This document shows, piece after piece, positions 23,197 through 36,051 of a DNA stretch of 64,000 bases. Below the pieces are notes generated by a model. It made no database searches. It saw only the letters and a program-made list of their open reading frames with translations, and was not told the DNA's origin. Made by a program: the position numbers and the translations under genes. This DNA is from Abelmoschus esculentus (taxonomy: Eukaryota > Streptophyta > Magnoliopsida > Malvales > Malvaceae), in NCBI GenBank assembly GCA_035048815.1, contig JAUCBN010000023.1, forward strand, positions 2,983,501-3,047,500. Direction: 5' to 3'. Every line of letters begins with the position of its first letter. The first letter of the stretch is position 1.

Positions 23197-23725
23197 AAGG
23201 GTAAACGTTCGATTGAGTCGAGTAAAAAAAATTAAAGTTATTTGAGTTAATGTATTATATTTACAACTTAAGTTTTATTTGAATTTCTTTTAACTTGTTT
23301 GAGTTTATATAATTTGAGTCAAGTCAAGTTTTCGAGTTTATATACAAATTTAATTATATTTTTTATGATTTTATAGTATAATTTAATTCTAATTTAAATG
23401 ACTTTTCCTAATCTTATAAGATATGTATACATGTTTCTTCATATGTGGCATATACTTTTTATATTTTTTAAATTGATACATATTTATCAGAAAAAAATTG
23501 AGAGACTCGAGTTGAACATAAAAACCATCCATTAATTGCTAAATTTTTTGATTTATTTGAGTTATTCGAATTTTTATTTTTCAAATTAAATTTTATTAAA
23601 AAAATTTTTTGAGTTGAATCAATTTTATATAATTTCAAACCGAACCAAGATTAATCAAGTTTTTTTTTTTATCTTAAATCAAATTAAAAATTTTAATTTT
23701 TTTCGGTTCAAATCGAATTTTACTT
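23197..23725 (+). mobile_element. MITE-like dispersed element, family B, copy 1
   Basis: This segment aligns over its length with 53769-54213 in the same orientation. Shared landmarks in order are a CGATTGAGTCGAG/CGATCGAGTTGAG start, CAAGTTTTCGAGTT, TTATAGTA, TTTAAATGACTTT, TATAAGATATGTATA, TTCATATGT and a CGAG-rich 3' part. The centre is A/T-rich and the ends are rich in CGAGT. It has no coding capacity. Terminal repeats are weak, so classification as a non-autonomous DNA transposon is inferred. Confidence 0.6.
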
Positions 23726-23729
23726 ATAA

Positions 23730-24585
23730 TATAAATAATGATAACAAAAGAAACCATGCACAAACCAAAATCACAAAGTAAATGGCCCTTGTTGCCTTAT
23801 TTAAAAACTTTGCCGAAAAGCTAAACATACTCAAAATAGTGTTTGCCGAATGTTTTTTTTCCCCTAAATTTAAGTTTTAAAAAGTTTTTAATGAGACCGA
23901 TGATAATATTATATTTACTAAAAATACATATTTTTTCAATTAGATTATATTTTTAGATTTATTAACGTATTCAAGACTATTATATATCTTTCGTAATTAT
24001 ATCAAACGTATCGAATAATTATGTTATTTTGTCAACATATAATTGTGATTATATTTATTACTAAAATTATCGAATACACAAATCAAACTTTATCAAGATG
24101 TGACCTTAAGTCCCACTCCAATCAAATAAAATTGTATGCATTATAGCTATTAGTCGCTTGATCTTATGATTCATATTCAACAACAAAATATAATAATTCG
24201 ATCTTATAAATCAATAATTATAGTCTCTTGACCTTACAAGGCATGTTCAAAAATAAAATAAATAGATCAAGTTGGATTCGATTTAAATTAAATAACGTAT
24301 CATAAAATATAGATTCGAATGCATATATTAAATTTTTGAATTAGATGTGAATCAACCAAAAACCCACCTATCCTAGATAGTGATACGTCCTTAGTTAGTG
24401 ACTTCTTTAGGGATAAGACACAACATTCAATACTCAATCAATTGAATGGAGCATCATGAAATATAGATTCCACACAACATTTGCTAAATATTTTTTTTGT
24501 CAACCATTTTATTAAACTATTTTAAGTTATTTTTTAAATCAACTGTAATGAATATATTAATATTTATTTTAAAATATACTATCAA
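23730..24585. other. Gene-free AT-rich spacer
   Basis: No open frame of note and no family motif. Repeated short phrases such as ATTCGATCTTATAAATCAATAATTATAG and its neighbours (around 24140-24240) suggest an old local duplication of about 65 bp; the shared cores are TTATAGCTATTAGTC/TTATAGTCTCTTG followed by ACCTTA or ATCTTA. Confidence 0.4.
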
Positions 24586-24587
24586 TT

Positions 24588-25102
24588 ATGGGTGAATAAA
24601 TTCGGGTACTCGGTTAATTTAAATAGAATTGATCCCGGTCTTGGTAACCATCGGTTTCTAAAAATTGGAACCAGTCTCAGTCCCGCTCATACTGGATCGT
24701 AAATTTTAAGAACCGGTCTTGTTACTGGTGAAAACCGATACAATATCAAGTACCCAGTCAATTAGTTTATTCTTAAGAAAATTTAAGTAATTGGAGATTT
24801 TTTTTCAAACACCAATAATAATATTAAATAATAAAATTAGAATATTATAAGCTTAAAAATTAAAGTTTTAAAATTAGTCATACTCGTAATATTCATACAT
24901 AAAGAGAAGAAATTTTGATAAAAAATAAAATAACAATACTGAATATTTGGCATTGGTCTCAGTCCTATTGGGTACCCATCGGGTACCGGGTCCAAAAATT
25001 CAAGATCCAATCGGGTTTTGCCGAGTTTGGGATTAGGTAATCGGGTTTTACTGGGTCTTACTGAGTTTGGGACCAAGTAATCAGGTTTTTTGCCTACCCC
25101 TA
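24588..25102 (+). mobile_element. MITE-like dispersed element, family A, copy 1
   Basis: About 515 bp whose reverse complement aligns with 40029-40566. Shared landmarks are the GGGTGAATAAATTCGGGTAC end, GAATTGATCCCGGTCT, an A/T-rich middle, CATTGGTCTCAGTCCTATTGG, GGGTACCCATCGGGTACC and the GGGTAGGCAAAAAACC end read on the other strand. The two ends are imperfect inverted repeats starting GGGT. No coding capacity. A non-autonomous DNA element is the likely class. Confidence 0.65.
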
Positions 25103-25206
25103 CTTTCAACCATTTGATATTGATCACTCAATCACTGTGTTGCATTATTAGTGCTCGAACTCATGACCTCCAAGAACAACAATCGTTCTCTTAACCATCG
25201 AGATAA
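25102..25206 (-). mobile_element. tRNA-derived SINE, copy 1 (partial)
   Basis: On the minus strand this reads a TCAGTGGTTAAG-like A-box region (here CGATGGTTAAGAGAACG), then GTTGTTCTTGGAGGTCATGAG, a B-box-like GTTCGAGCAC, then AACACAGTGATTGAGTGATC and AATGGTTGAAAG. The same order recurs at 29.8, 38.8, 47.5 and 59.7 kb. It directly abuts the end of the family A element at 25102, so one inserted beside or into the other. Confidence 0.6.
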
Positions 25207-25555
25207 AACGATTCAGGCTAAAATTAAAATATGGATGAATTGATATTATTTATAAATATTAAAAATTAAACTTATTTATCGAATAAATTTTTAAATATAA
25301 TTAAATTAATAGAATATTAAAGTTCTGAAATTAATAGTATACCAAATTATATTAACAATCAAACTAAAAAAATCGTATTAGTGACAAAAATAAAAAAATT
25401 ACGATCATTCCCGAAGAAAATTAGTTTGGTGACCAAAATAAAAGATTTCCAATAGTTCAGTGACATGTAGCCAAATATGATAAATTTGCGAAATACATTG
25501 AAGCGAAAAAGACGAACAAATTTGACGCGGCTTTTCAAAGGGGGCAGGGTGAGGG

Positions 25556-25564
25556 TATAAATAG
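25556..25564 (+). promoter_or_regulatory. TATA box of the LARP6 gene
   Basis: TATAAATAG follows a GC-richer stretch and sits about 170 bp before the ATG at 25728, consistent with a short leader beginning around 25590. Confidence 0.55.
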
Positions 25565-25727
25565 GGAGTATGAAGGTTGAGTAAAGGCCGAGAAATCCTC
25601 CATTGTCGTCTCCGGTGTCCCTCGGTGTAGTTCCGCCCCACCGTAGGCAGTATCCTCCCACTCCCCGCTGCCAGTAAATCCCACGTAATCAAACATTTAT
25701 ACTCTCTGCACCGTATCTCCCCAAATC

Positions 25728-28700
25728 ATGTCCTTGCCGGAAACCCTAAATACTCCGCAATCGCCCGCTTCTTCTTCTTCTTCTTCAGATCCACAACTGA
25801 CGCGGAACTTGTCATCTAGCCGGCTCAATGCCCAGGCGCGTGAGTTCGTGCCTATTCGCTCCACGCCTCAGCAGCAGCAAAGTCTGAGGATGATGATCCC
25901 TCCTCCTCCACCGCCCCCTGGGATGATTCACGTGTATTCTCCACCTCCAGTACCGTCGGGAGTGGCTTTTCGCTTTCCCGTGCCTGTGCCACCCCATTTG
26001 GTTCCAGTCCACCACATGTCCATGCGAAATCATCATCCTCATCCTTACCAGAACCCTAATCATCGAGAGCAAGAAGTTGAAACTGTTGAGAAGAAAGATC
26101 AGCAGAAGGAGCACAAGGATCATGGTGCAACCTCCTCAAAAACTGGACTATCCGAAGAAGCTACGTTCAAGATTGTGAATCAGGTCATTAGCATCATCGA
26201 ATCAATGTTCCTTCAATTATTTGTGTTTATTCCTTCTTTGATTATTCTGCTTGAATTTCTGTGTGCTTTATTATAGAATCTAATTCTAAGATTAACCAAA
26301 TGCTAGAGTGATGTTATCAGCTTCTTCTGGAATTTATTTTAACGATGGCTATTAAAATATTACCAATTTTATCATTGTGGCCTTCTCCTCTGTCATGTTC
26401 CACTGTAATTTTTCATTAATGCAAAACACCACAATCTATTTCACAGGTTGAATACTATTTTGGTGATTTGAACTTGGCCACAACGGATCATCTTATGAGA
26501 TTTATCAACAAGGATCCTGAAGGTTATGGTATGAATTCTTTCCATTATGGAGCAAAAAGTTTTAGACTATAACTGGTATATGCACATTCATACCATTTAA
26601 ACAGGAAGTCTTTTCCGGTTTGACCTCCTGTCTGGTTTCTACAATGTTGATTTAGACTAAAATTGTTCTTTGTTTCCATTATAGTGCCAATATATGTTGT
26701 TGCATCCTTTAAGAAGATTAAAGCCCTTGTAACAACTCATTCCCAACTAGCAACTGTTTTGCGGAACTCATCAAAGCTTGTGAGTATTGCCTTTGTCTCA
26801 GGTTTCATGCTTACAGTTCCGTCTTATGTTTTATTCTTTTTTTTTTGTTGCCTCATATCCTCAGTGGCCTTGCTTAAATATTTTTTTGATTTGATAATGT
26901 ACAGGTAGTGAGTGAAGATGGAAAGAAAGTAAGACGCCTGCATCCCCTTACTGAATCAGATATGAAAGAGTTGCAAGTAGGTTTTATTCATTTATTTTCC
27001 CCTTCATATTTCTCATGCTAGTTTATTATCTATTTTTCATGTAGAGGTCATGTTTGTCTATCTAGCTGGGCAGTATCTTCAAATCTTCCTCGAGAATTTT
27101 CTATATTTTTGTAGCTTACATTGTATTAATCAAATTAAATATGCTAATGCCTTTATGTATTGCTTTCAAATTCTTGTGATTTATAGTCTCGTATAATTGT
27201 TGCTGAAAATTTGCCCGAGGATCACTGCCATCAGAACCTCATGAAGATTTTCTCTGCTGTTGGGAGGTAAATGAGACTATTTACCTTTCTAGAGAAATTA
27301 TAAACTCTATGTAGTGAGTTCTACTTCTTACTATGTTTATTGTGTCTTTTTGGACCAAAATCTCTTGATTATTTCATTCCTAGTGTGAAAACAATCCGTA
27401 CCTGTCAGCCTCAACCCTCTGGTGGTGGGGTGTCTTCAGCATCTAGGTCAGTAAAGAGTGATGGCATTCATTTTAGTAACAAGGTACATTTTCTCATCAT
27501 GGCTATGCTGTCTATTTTATTTATTTTGTATGGAAAGATCTTCCCTTTTTTGGTCAAATTCTAAGGAAATATATCATAATTTTTTATATTTATCGTAATT
27601 AATAAGTATCAACCATTGGAAGGTGCTTTAATTTTGATTTTTTTTCTTCTTCTGTAGCTTCATGCATTTGTTGAATACGAAACAGTGGAGTTGGCTGAGA
27701 AAGCTGTAAGTACCCTGATTTTTTTTTTGGATTGGCCCTTTTTACAATCTGTCAATTTTTAAGGTTTAAAGGTTTCAAAACTTAAATAAATAGCCTTAAA
27801 GAAAGGGGGAGCATTTTCCAAAAAGCCTTAAAAAATTATCTTTGTTTTTGTTATATCAAAAAAAGGGGAAATTGTAAAACCAATAATTGATTTTAACATA
27901 ACAAGTATATTTAAGGGCCAATTTGTAAAATAAGATAAATTTCTAAGTACCCAAAAAGTCTCACAAACGGACATGATTTCGAACTTAATATAACTTCTAA
28001 GTCAAATTCTAAATCCTCAAATACTTTTTAAGTGTTTTCATACTCAAAATAAACAAAATTTGCTCAGATGTATCGATACTCAATAGGCCGTATCGATACG
28101 ATTTTTCTATAACAATTTGATAAGTGTTTAGCTTTGCAGGTTGCAGAGCTTAACGATGAGGGAAATTGGAGGAGTGGCCTTAGGGTCCATCTAATGCTTC
28201 GAAATGCAGTATGTAGCCTTTTGCTTCAATTATTGTGTCTGCTCTTTTCATCCTTTCTCTTCACCTTCAGTTAAGATTTTGAAGGGGTCAAATTTTTTTG
28301 TTTACTCACAAGGAAAAAGAGTGAAATATATGCTATGTTTATCAACAAAACCAAATTTTAACGGTAAACATGTTTTTTTTATTGATTGTGCAGTTCCAGC
28401 ACTATGTACATACCAAAAAGAAATCCAACTATACTAAGTTATTTCTTACGTCATTTATTTCATTATTTTCGGTTGAAATCTTTGTTTGATGAAGAAAATT
28501 CTATATGTTTGGCCAATTTCAATTGACTATGGAGCAGTACTAGACCATTGATCTGTATTTGTGTTCTCTCATTTTAGTCAAAAGACTCAAAACCAGTTCA
28601 TCCAAGAGCGAAAAAAGGCCATGATGGAGAACAGTGTGAGGAAGATGAAGTTTCTATTACTGAGATGCATTCAAATGAGAAACAGCAAGAAGATCCTTCT

Positions 28701-29320
28701 CAGTCACATGGGAATCGAGTAAGTGCTGATTCAATTCTTATGATAATGAAATACTGAAATGCCCCCTTGACAAATATGGTGCCATTCTTAAGTATCTAAG
28801 TTGCTGAACTAATGGATATAAATGGAATTGGGATTTTTGAGCTGCACTTTTAAAATAATGTGTTTGTTCCACATGCTGATGTCTTATCATTTTGAAGATA
28901 CCATGAGATGTGTAAAGAATTGGTTCGACACTGTTGCCTGTAGTTTTTTGGACTTGAAAAGAAACCTTGGCACTTTGGTGATATGTTTGCTTTGGGAGTT
29001 ATTTCCTTTTTGTTTTTAATCTCAGTTCCCTGAATTTATTGTACCATGTCTATCTTGTGTAGGGAGATGAGCATCCTAATGACAAAGAGGGTGGACAGAA
29101 AAAAGGAAGAAACAGGGTCCGTTGCAAAGGACGTGGGCGGGCTCAATACCATAATAACCATCCTAACAGTGTAGGAAATCATGTAGGCACTCCCCCCTCA
29201 TCTTCAAGCAATTGGGTCAGTAATGAGCAAGGTAGTGTAGGTAAGCATCCTACTGGCCCTCGTATGCCAGACGGCACAAGAGGATTTACCATGGGTCGGG
29301 GTAAGCCAATTGCTGCATGA
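25728..29320 (+). CDS. LARP6: La-related protein 6 (LARP6) with PAM2 motif
   Basis: LARP6 proteins bind RNA through a La motif and an RRM-like domain and act in mRNA stability and translation. Ten exons close in frame: 25728-26183, 26447-26528, 26685-26779, 26905-26976, 27187-27266, 27384-27483, 27658-27705, 28140-28208, 28578-28718, 29063-29320 (466 residues). Residues 29-42 (SSSRLNAQAREFVP) are a PAM2 motif for poly(A)-binding protein. A Pro/His-rich linker follows, with an eight-Pro run. The La motif starts near residue 145 (FKIVNQVEYYFGDLNL; conserved aromatic and Asp residues present) and runs to about 235. The RRM-like domain begins at SRIIVAENLPED. The C-terminal tail is basic (GRNRVRCKGRGRAQY) and ends with GPRMPDGTRGFTMGRG, which fits a SUZ-C box. 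PAM2 places it with plant LARP6b/c rather than 6a. Confidence 0.92.
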
Positions 29321-29559
29321 ATATCTATGCTCCACAATTGTGCCATTTTATAAAGGGGTAGTGAGGTGTGTTAAAAGTGGTGTTGGGTGGCAGACGGGTT
29401 TAGTTGTAGTTAGAAGAGTAGAAACATATGCATGCCTTATGTGTTTTTTTTTTCATTTTGGATGGTTTTTATTGTTGTAATGTGTAGATGACAAATGCCC
29501 TATATAGAATGAGTGAATAATAGGCAATAATAATCATCTGTTTTTCTTTTTCTGTGTTA

Positions 29560-31225
29560 CGTATGCATGTGCATTTAAGGCTTCTAGTTTAGTTTATTTG
29601 TTTGCATTGGGCTGGAGTTAAAAAACTGAGTTTTGATGGAGCTTGTTAATTACAAAAGCAAGTTGCTTATTAGCCTTTTGTTCAATCACGACCACCGATG
29701 TCTGAACAAACATCACTGCCAAGGAGGTAAACTTTTTTTTTATTTAGGTTATTACAGTAGTATATGTTTTAGTATATACTCTCAACCATTGGACATTGAT
29801 TGCTCAATCACTATATTGACATTTTTGGTGCTCAAACTCGTGACTTATAGGAACAATTGTTCTTTTAACCACTGAGATTAGTTGGCTTGTGTTCAATACT
29901 ATATTATTATTATTATTATCATGTTTTTTCAATTTTTAACTTTGCATTGTGTGTTTATTGGATCGTTGGTACCTATTAGACCAGTTTTAAATATCCATAG
30001 TTATCGATGTCCTTGAACCCTCTCACCCCCAAATCTTCTCCTTCGCCTCATCCCTTGTGTCGGTGTTTGTATCAGACTCTACTCATCCTAAATGCACTGT
30101 CAAAAACGATATACGATATTGAATTAGGAACCATTGTTCTATTTGTGGAAACCTTTGTCCTGACCTCTTATTGATCCCGATCACGTACGCTAATTGGATC
30201 CTCCGTGTTAATTCACAACTCGTTGTCCCAATGCGAAAGTCATTCCATTATGACATAAGTGGCAGATTCATAACCCCTCTGGCTGTTAATCTGGAAACTT
30301 AAGGTTATAAAATTTAGATTTAAGGTCTACATCTATGTTGAAAATATAAGATTCTAAAATTAAAAGTATCTATATTTCAGTGTTAAAAAAAGAGCTGTAT
30401 GCATTTCTTTACATATTTATATACCAAAATACAACTATTTCTCAAATACATCCCGTCAAGTCAAGTCACTTAAGAACACACCATCTATATACACACCATT
30501 GGGGTGGGGTGTTTATATGAAAATTCCATGGCTATAGATTCTTTAAAATACCTGCAGGAAACAAAAAAGTAGTTTTAGATAATAAAAAAATTTGTATGAA
30601 ATTTTGGGATTTCACATCATAAAAACATCTTCATGTATGAATATGTTTTCGATATAGGTAGGGTTAGATTTTAAAACATAAGTTGTTGAAAAAATTATAT
30701 AATCTTTCTATAAAATTTAAACCCAAAACGTAAACTTAAAACTTAAACCCTAAATCTATTAAATTCTAACCATAGATTCCACTCTACATACTAAATCCTT
30801 AAGCTCTAATCTAAAACCCTAAAATTAAAAGACTTGTATAAACTTTATACAAACTTGTATATCAAACTATTTTTCATAGAGACATATTTATTTACAGAAT
30901 TTCTTAATATTCTGGTGTGATTATAATGGAAACTCAATTCTCCTACATATAAGATAATAACAACACAACATTAATGAGTTCCGCTCGAATTAATTAAATA
31001 AACTGATCAGCACGACTAATAAATTGTAAACCGAATAAATCAAACCAAATTAAATAAAAAATTCGATCGGTTTATCTGATTAATTTGGTCAAAATCGACG
31101 ACTGCTCACCACAAATCAAATATGCATCGAAAACTAAAAAAAAAACTGGCACAGTAAGGGTTGTATCTTACTTACCTTGTTGGAATAGGAAAGAAAATAG
31201 CTTATAAACTCGATGGTCAATTGCA
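29560..31225. other. Gene-free spacer between LARP6 and the alpha/beta hydrolase
   Basis: Contains SINE copy 2 (listed separately). The stretch 29990-30250 is GC-richer and carries TCTCACCCCCAAATC and similar text but no frame stays open and no domain is recognisable. The remainder is A/T-rich. The two flanking genes converge here, so the 3' UTRs of both lie at its edges. Confidence 0.45.
29741..29886 (-). mobile_element. tRNA-derived SINE, copy 2
   Basis: Minus-strand reading gives CTCAGTGGTTAAAAGAAC, then CACGAGTTTGAGCACC as a degenerate B box, then GTGATTGAGCAATCAATGTCC, AATGGTTGAGAGTATA, and a tail ATACTACTGTAATAACC. It aligns with the 38.7 kb copy over its full length. Confidence 0.65.
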
Positions 31226-31232
31226 TAAGGAA

Positions 31233-34200
31233 TTAGAAGAACACTCTCAAAGCATCAACAACCTTCTCAGGCCTGTTAATTTGCAAAAATAATTATAGAG
31301 GGAAAGGCAAAATGTGCAGAAATGAAAAAGAATAATGCAATAAGCTAGTTTACCAGTCCTCCTGAGGCATATGGCCGGCACCTTCTATCAGCTTCAGTTC
31401 CACTGAGTTCGGATTTTGTGTCCGAAATTCTTCGGCAATCGACTGAGGTAGATACTTGTCTGCTATACCCCAAGCAATCAGAACTGGTTTATCCCATCTG
31501 AAGTCCAGGAATCATCAACTTGTAAGCCTTGAAAGATGACAAAATAATGTGCTACTAACAGGACAATTGAATGAACTGAAATCAGAATGTACTCGGTTGG
31601 ATTCGAGTGTGCTGAATCCGAATACGCTTACAAGTGTGATCTTTTTTTTTTCTGCAAGATGATTCAAGAAGAAAGTGTACCTTCCAGGTGCAAATCCATC
31701 AGCTATTTGACTTGAAATGTCTCTGAAATTAATTTTTCTTGCTGCTTCAAGTAAAGCTGAAACACCAGAATAGTTATTCAAAAGTTAAGCATTTAATGGG
31801 ATATTGATTGACCAAAATGTTTGTAAACGTAAGGAGGAAATGCTAACCAAAACCAGGTCCACTGCTAGACAAATATGGCAACCGATACACATCAGCCTTC
31901 TCCAACTTCAGCACATATCTGTCAAACACATTTGCTATTCATCTTTAGGAATTAAAGAAATGCTGCAAGATATTCAATATGAATCTTATAACAAAACATA
32001 GAAAGTGAGAAGATATTCAAAACGAATCCTCATTAGTTAAAATAATTTTGAAAAGAGTGCATAGGCCGAGTATGTCACTTGGACAAAAATGTATCGGATA
32101 TAAATGTGTTCAACATAGGCGAGGCAAAGGCTGACACAAGATTTTATACAAGGGATGTGAACTATAGAAGATTATATTATAAAAGTATAGGGCGTGAAAT
32201 TACAAAATTTTACGGGTGCGAAATTAGATTGTCAATAAAAAAATATGAAGGAAATATCTAAACTATAGGAGAATTTTACAATTTTAGGGGCACTATCAAA
32301 CACCCCTCAATCTAAACCTGAACATAGGTATTCTCAGTTTTTCTAATAGTTCTTTTCTATACATTTGAAGAGCTAGATTATATCTTTAAACTCATATTTA
32401 TATACCCATACTAACGTGAATGAGATAGACCTCATAAACGGAAACTTCAAAAAGAGTAAAACTACTGGTAGAATTTATCAAAAAAAATATCCTACTAATA
32501 AAAGATGATGTTTAATAAATATTGGATATAGTAAATAATTAAATATATATAAACACCAAAATTTTACCAAATAAACCGGTTTTCCCGGTTCAATAGATTG
32601 CATTTTATATAGCATACTGAACCAAATATTCAGCTAAAGCACATCAGTAGAAATATTGCTAAAATAGCAGCGGTATATATTGGATACATACGGGCTACCT
32701 GCTTCAATAAAGCGTTCCGCCATCACAGCATTTTGAGAGGTAAATTCTCCATAAAGTGGTATTCTGTGAGAAACAAACAAAACACACACATAATTAATCA
32801 ATACAAAGGAAAATGAACAAAATCTAATAAGGAAAAAAAAATTAAAACGTGATACAAAACTCGAGTTATTCTTGACAACGAATATCTTTATTAGATATTG
32901 TCACAATTTTTAATAAATTATTTGGTACTTTAATTTATTTAATAAGTAACCTTGTCATTTGAGCTAAGGTTTTAATAAATAGTATATGCCTGTTTATCTG
33001 CTGGTGCAATTATGATTTACATATTCGGTTTCAGGAAATTTATTGCTGCATATTAATTTTGAATGACTACAAAAGTACAAGATGAATTCTGTTGAAACAA
33101 GATATAATTTGCAGGTAAAATAATTTTTCAATTAATCTAATGGTGTTTCAACGAAATTTAATTAATGTGGGAATAGATGTCGTTGGAGACGTGAAGACCA
33201 ATATTTTGATGGAATTTATGTTAAGATGAAAATGTTATAACCAAAATTAATTTTAATAAAATATTATTTGTTGTGATAGGATCCTTAGAATGGCATATCT
33301 CAAAACCCATGTCCAAGAATCAAACAGTCGTTTTCATAGAATGAAATCCAAACCTTAGCTTTTGGAATAGTCCAGGAATAGGAGATGAAACTGTTAATGG
33401 AGTATTCAGAATTGCTAATTTTGATATCTTGTCGGGATTTTTCAATGCCCATGTCAATCCATATGAACCTACAAGAAACCCCTTCAAGGAAATACAAAAA
33501 CTAAATTAGGCATGTAAATGTATTGTAAACTACCAAAAACTTAAATTCTGGCATCATTTTTTTATAAACAATGAAAGATTTTTATGATTAACATGATATA
33601 TTGCTTTAATTTTTAGTTTTTCTTGGAGTGCTCATGTTTGATATTAGCACCAGTTGTATATTCAGCCATGAGTACAGGGAAAATCTTGAAAATAATTCAA
33701 CACACCTGTATCCAAGACACGCAAAGGTTCAAGTAGTAGAATTAACAAGTCCAACTAGAAGTATAGAATGTAAATAGGAGTGTGCAAGAATGTCAACACA
33801 GGTTTCATAGCTTGCTAAAATAGATTTATGGTAATAGCTTAGGTTGCTAAGAACTTCATTTTCCTTAAGTAATTGTGTTTGACACTCATGTTCAACATGG
33901 ACGTGATGATGCTACCATCCAATGATTCTTTAAATATATGAGAAAACTTAAATTTTTTAACACGTACATGTCGGAAACTCATAGTAAATTTAAAACGGAT
34001 TGACAAACCTGAACCACCAGAAAGAAAGGAGACTTGACCTCCAAGACATCCAATAACTTGTCAAGTTCCTCATGAAACTCTTTCTCTGTAAACATAAATA
34101 TTTAGCATTTCAAAGAGTTATCTCATAGATCAAGAAAAAGGTATTCTTACAGGGGAATCGTAAGGGTGTAAAGAGCCAAAATAAAAGAAGTGAACTACGT

Positions 34201-35529
34201 CGTTTAACAAGAGTTAGTATTTTAATTTCAGTTAATATGTTGTTTAATGAATGGTGTGTTTTATTGGGCTTAGTTGCTTTTTAAACGATATTGTTCTGCA
34301 ACCCTAGGGTATATTATGTGAAACCCTTTGTTCTCAAACTTAGTGAATGAATGAAAATAGAATCGGTCTTTCCCTAAATTTCTTCCATCTTTACTCTGCT
34401 ATTTTCTCATCTCTATAAACTTCCTCAATTTTACCCGTTACAAAGGGATTTATATATGACACATTGCCAGTGAATCAGATAATATCATCTCAGTAAAAAG
34501 AAATTGCATTTACTTCCAAAACTTTTGCCAAAATGATATAATCTAATTCAATCGATAATAATATAAACCAGATTATCATATAACTAAAAAACCTGTGTAA
34601 TCAAAGCCATATCCAGGCTGTGGTTTGTCACTGAAACCAAATCCTATCCAATCAGGTGCAAAGCAATGGAAACCAACATCTGACATCTATGCAAAACAAA
34701 AGGGAAAGCTCAATTAGAACAAACTCAGTATCTGCAACTGCAATATTTTAAAGAAAATGGAGAGAATATAGACAAAGGAGTGAGCTAAACAACCTGAGAC
34801 ATTACAACTCGGTAGCTGTAAGACTGTGTAGGAGCCCCATGTAGGAACACAACCGTCCCACGTCGGTTTTCAGGTGACCCTACAATGTCCATAAACAATC
34901 CCCAACTTGAAACTAGAAGGACGAAGAAAATCTTTAATAAAAAGAAAAGACTACTTCAAAATAAGTAAAATATTTTTCTTACCTTTGTTTAAATCAAATC
35001 ATGTGAATGTGAAAATTGTATATTGACTAAGAAGCATGAAAATGTTCAACTTTACCAGTTTCTCTAACAAACCATCTAAGCTTTCCAGATTTAACGTATG
35101 AACCATACTCCTTTCCCTTGTCTTCTATCCTCTGCAATTGACCTCAGAATACCCATAAATTTCCATAACAAAACTGAGATAATACAGATTTTTAAATCCA
35201 CAATTTAAGTGTATAGGCGACGAAAAAAATGTAATTAGCATCGAAGAAATCAATTATCTGCTATAATAAAATAAACTCACGTAAAGCATTTGGCCGACAT
35301 TGCCATCCTCCGCGGGAGATTCCGGGAGTTGAATGGCACTGCGGCTGGAAGGGTTATCTGTGACGAAACCAAACGGAGTGAAACCCTTTTCGTCTTCTGT
35401 TTCGTCGTTATTCTTCGCTTTGACGACGAATCTCGTCGCTCTTTGGCTGCTAACAGATACTTGTTTGGTTGCAACGGAGAATTTCGAAAATGCCAGCGGC
35501 TGAGGGGAGAGGAGAAAACTCGTCGCCAT
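31233..35529 (-). CDS. Plastid-targeted alpha/beta hydrolase (epoxide hydrolase/dehalogenase-like)
   Basis: Eleven exons close in frame, 5' to 3' on the minus strand: 35529-35281, 35131-35056, 34879-34794, 34686-34593, 34085-34009, 33481-33354, 32763-32692, 31918-31848, 31756-31681, 31497-31354, 31272-31233 (370 residues). The N-terminus MATSFLLSPQPLAFSKF with later Ser and basic residues is a typical plastid transit peptide. The fold signatures are the oxyanion HG (VVFLHGAP, His122), DWIGFGFSDKP, the nucleophile elbow FLVGSYGL with Ser200, the acid in WGIADKY (Asp323) and the histidine in GAGHMPQED (His352). The nucleophile is Ser, not the Asp of true epoxide hydrolases and haloalkane dehalogenases, so an esterase- or lipase-type reaction is more likely. 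The protein resembles a conserved Arabidopsis plastid hydrolase that I recall as At1g52510. Substrate is unknown. Confidence 0.88.
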
Positions 35530-36051
35530 TTTCTTTTGCTCTTTGCTGTTTCGCTTCTAGCCACAGCTTTTTATCGAAATAAAACGTCCTCCACTCTTTC
35601 TCTTGGCTTTTTCTTTAAATATTTGTGAAAGTAAAATTAAATTATGGTTTAGATTTTGTTCACAAATTATGGACCAGAAAACACACGAGAAAATAAATGG
35701 AGTATCAGTATCACCAGTTTGACAACTGTTTTTTTGGGTTAATTACAGTGAAAGGTCACCGGTATAAATTTAACCATCGATTTTAAAAATTAACCAATAC
35801 TTTCATGTATGTTTTCAGACAATTATCACTAAATAATTATTTTATTTTTATTTTATCTTTAATTTTACCCTCCAAATTTTAGGAGAAATTAACCAATAGA
35901 CGTGACAACAGGGGAACAAAGCTCAACTATACATATCTGAAGCTACCTTAGAGCTACAATACACAGATGTTGAAGTGTATATATATTTCTCAACAAAAAC
36001 CGAAATTTATTAAAGCTCAACTTACTGTACAGGAGGTAACCAAGTTTTCGC

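Noticed and set aside
33300..33497. Minus-strand 65-codon frame over hydrolase exon 6
   Set aside because: It reads a different frame; the correct frame gives FLVGSYGLTWALKNP with the catalytic serine and joins both neighbours.
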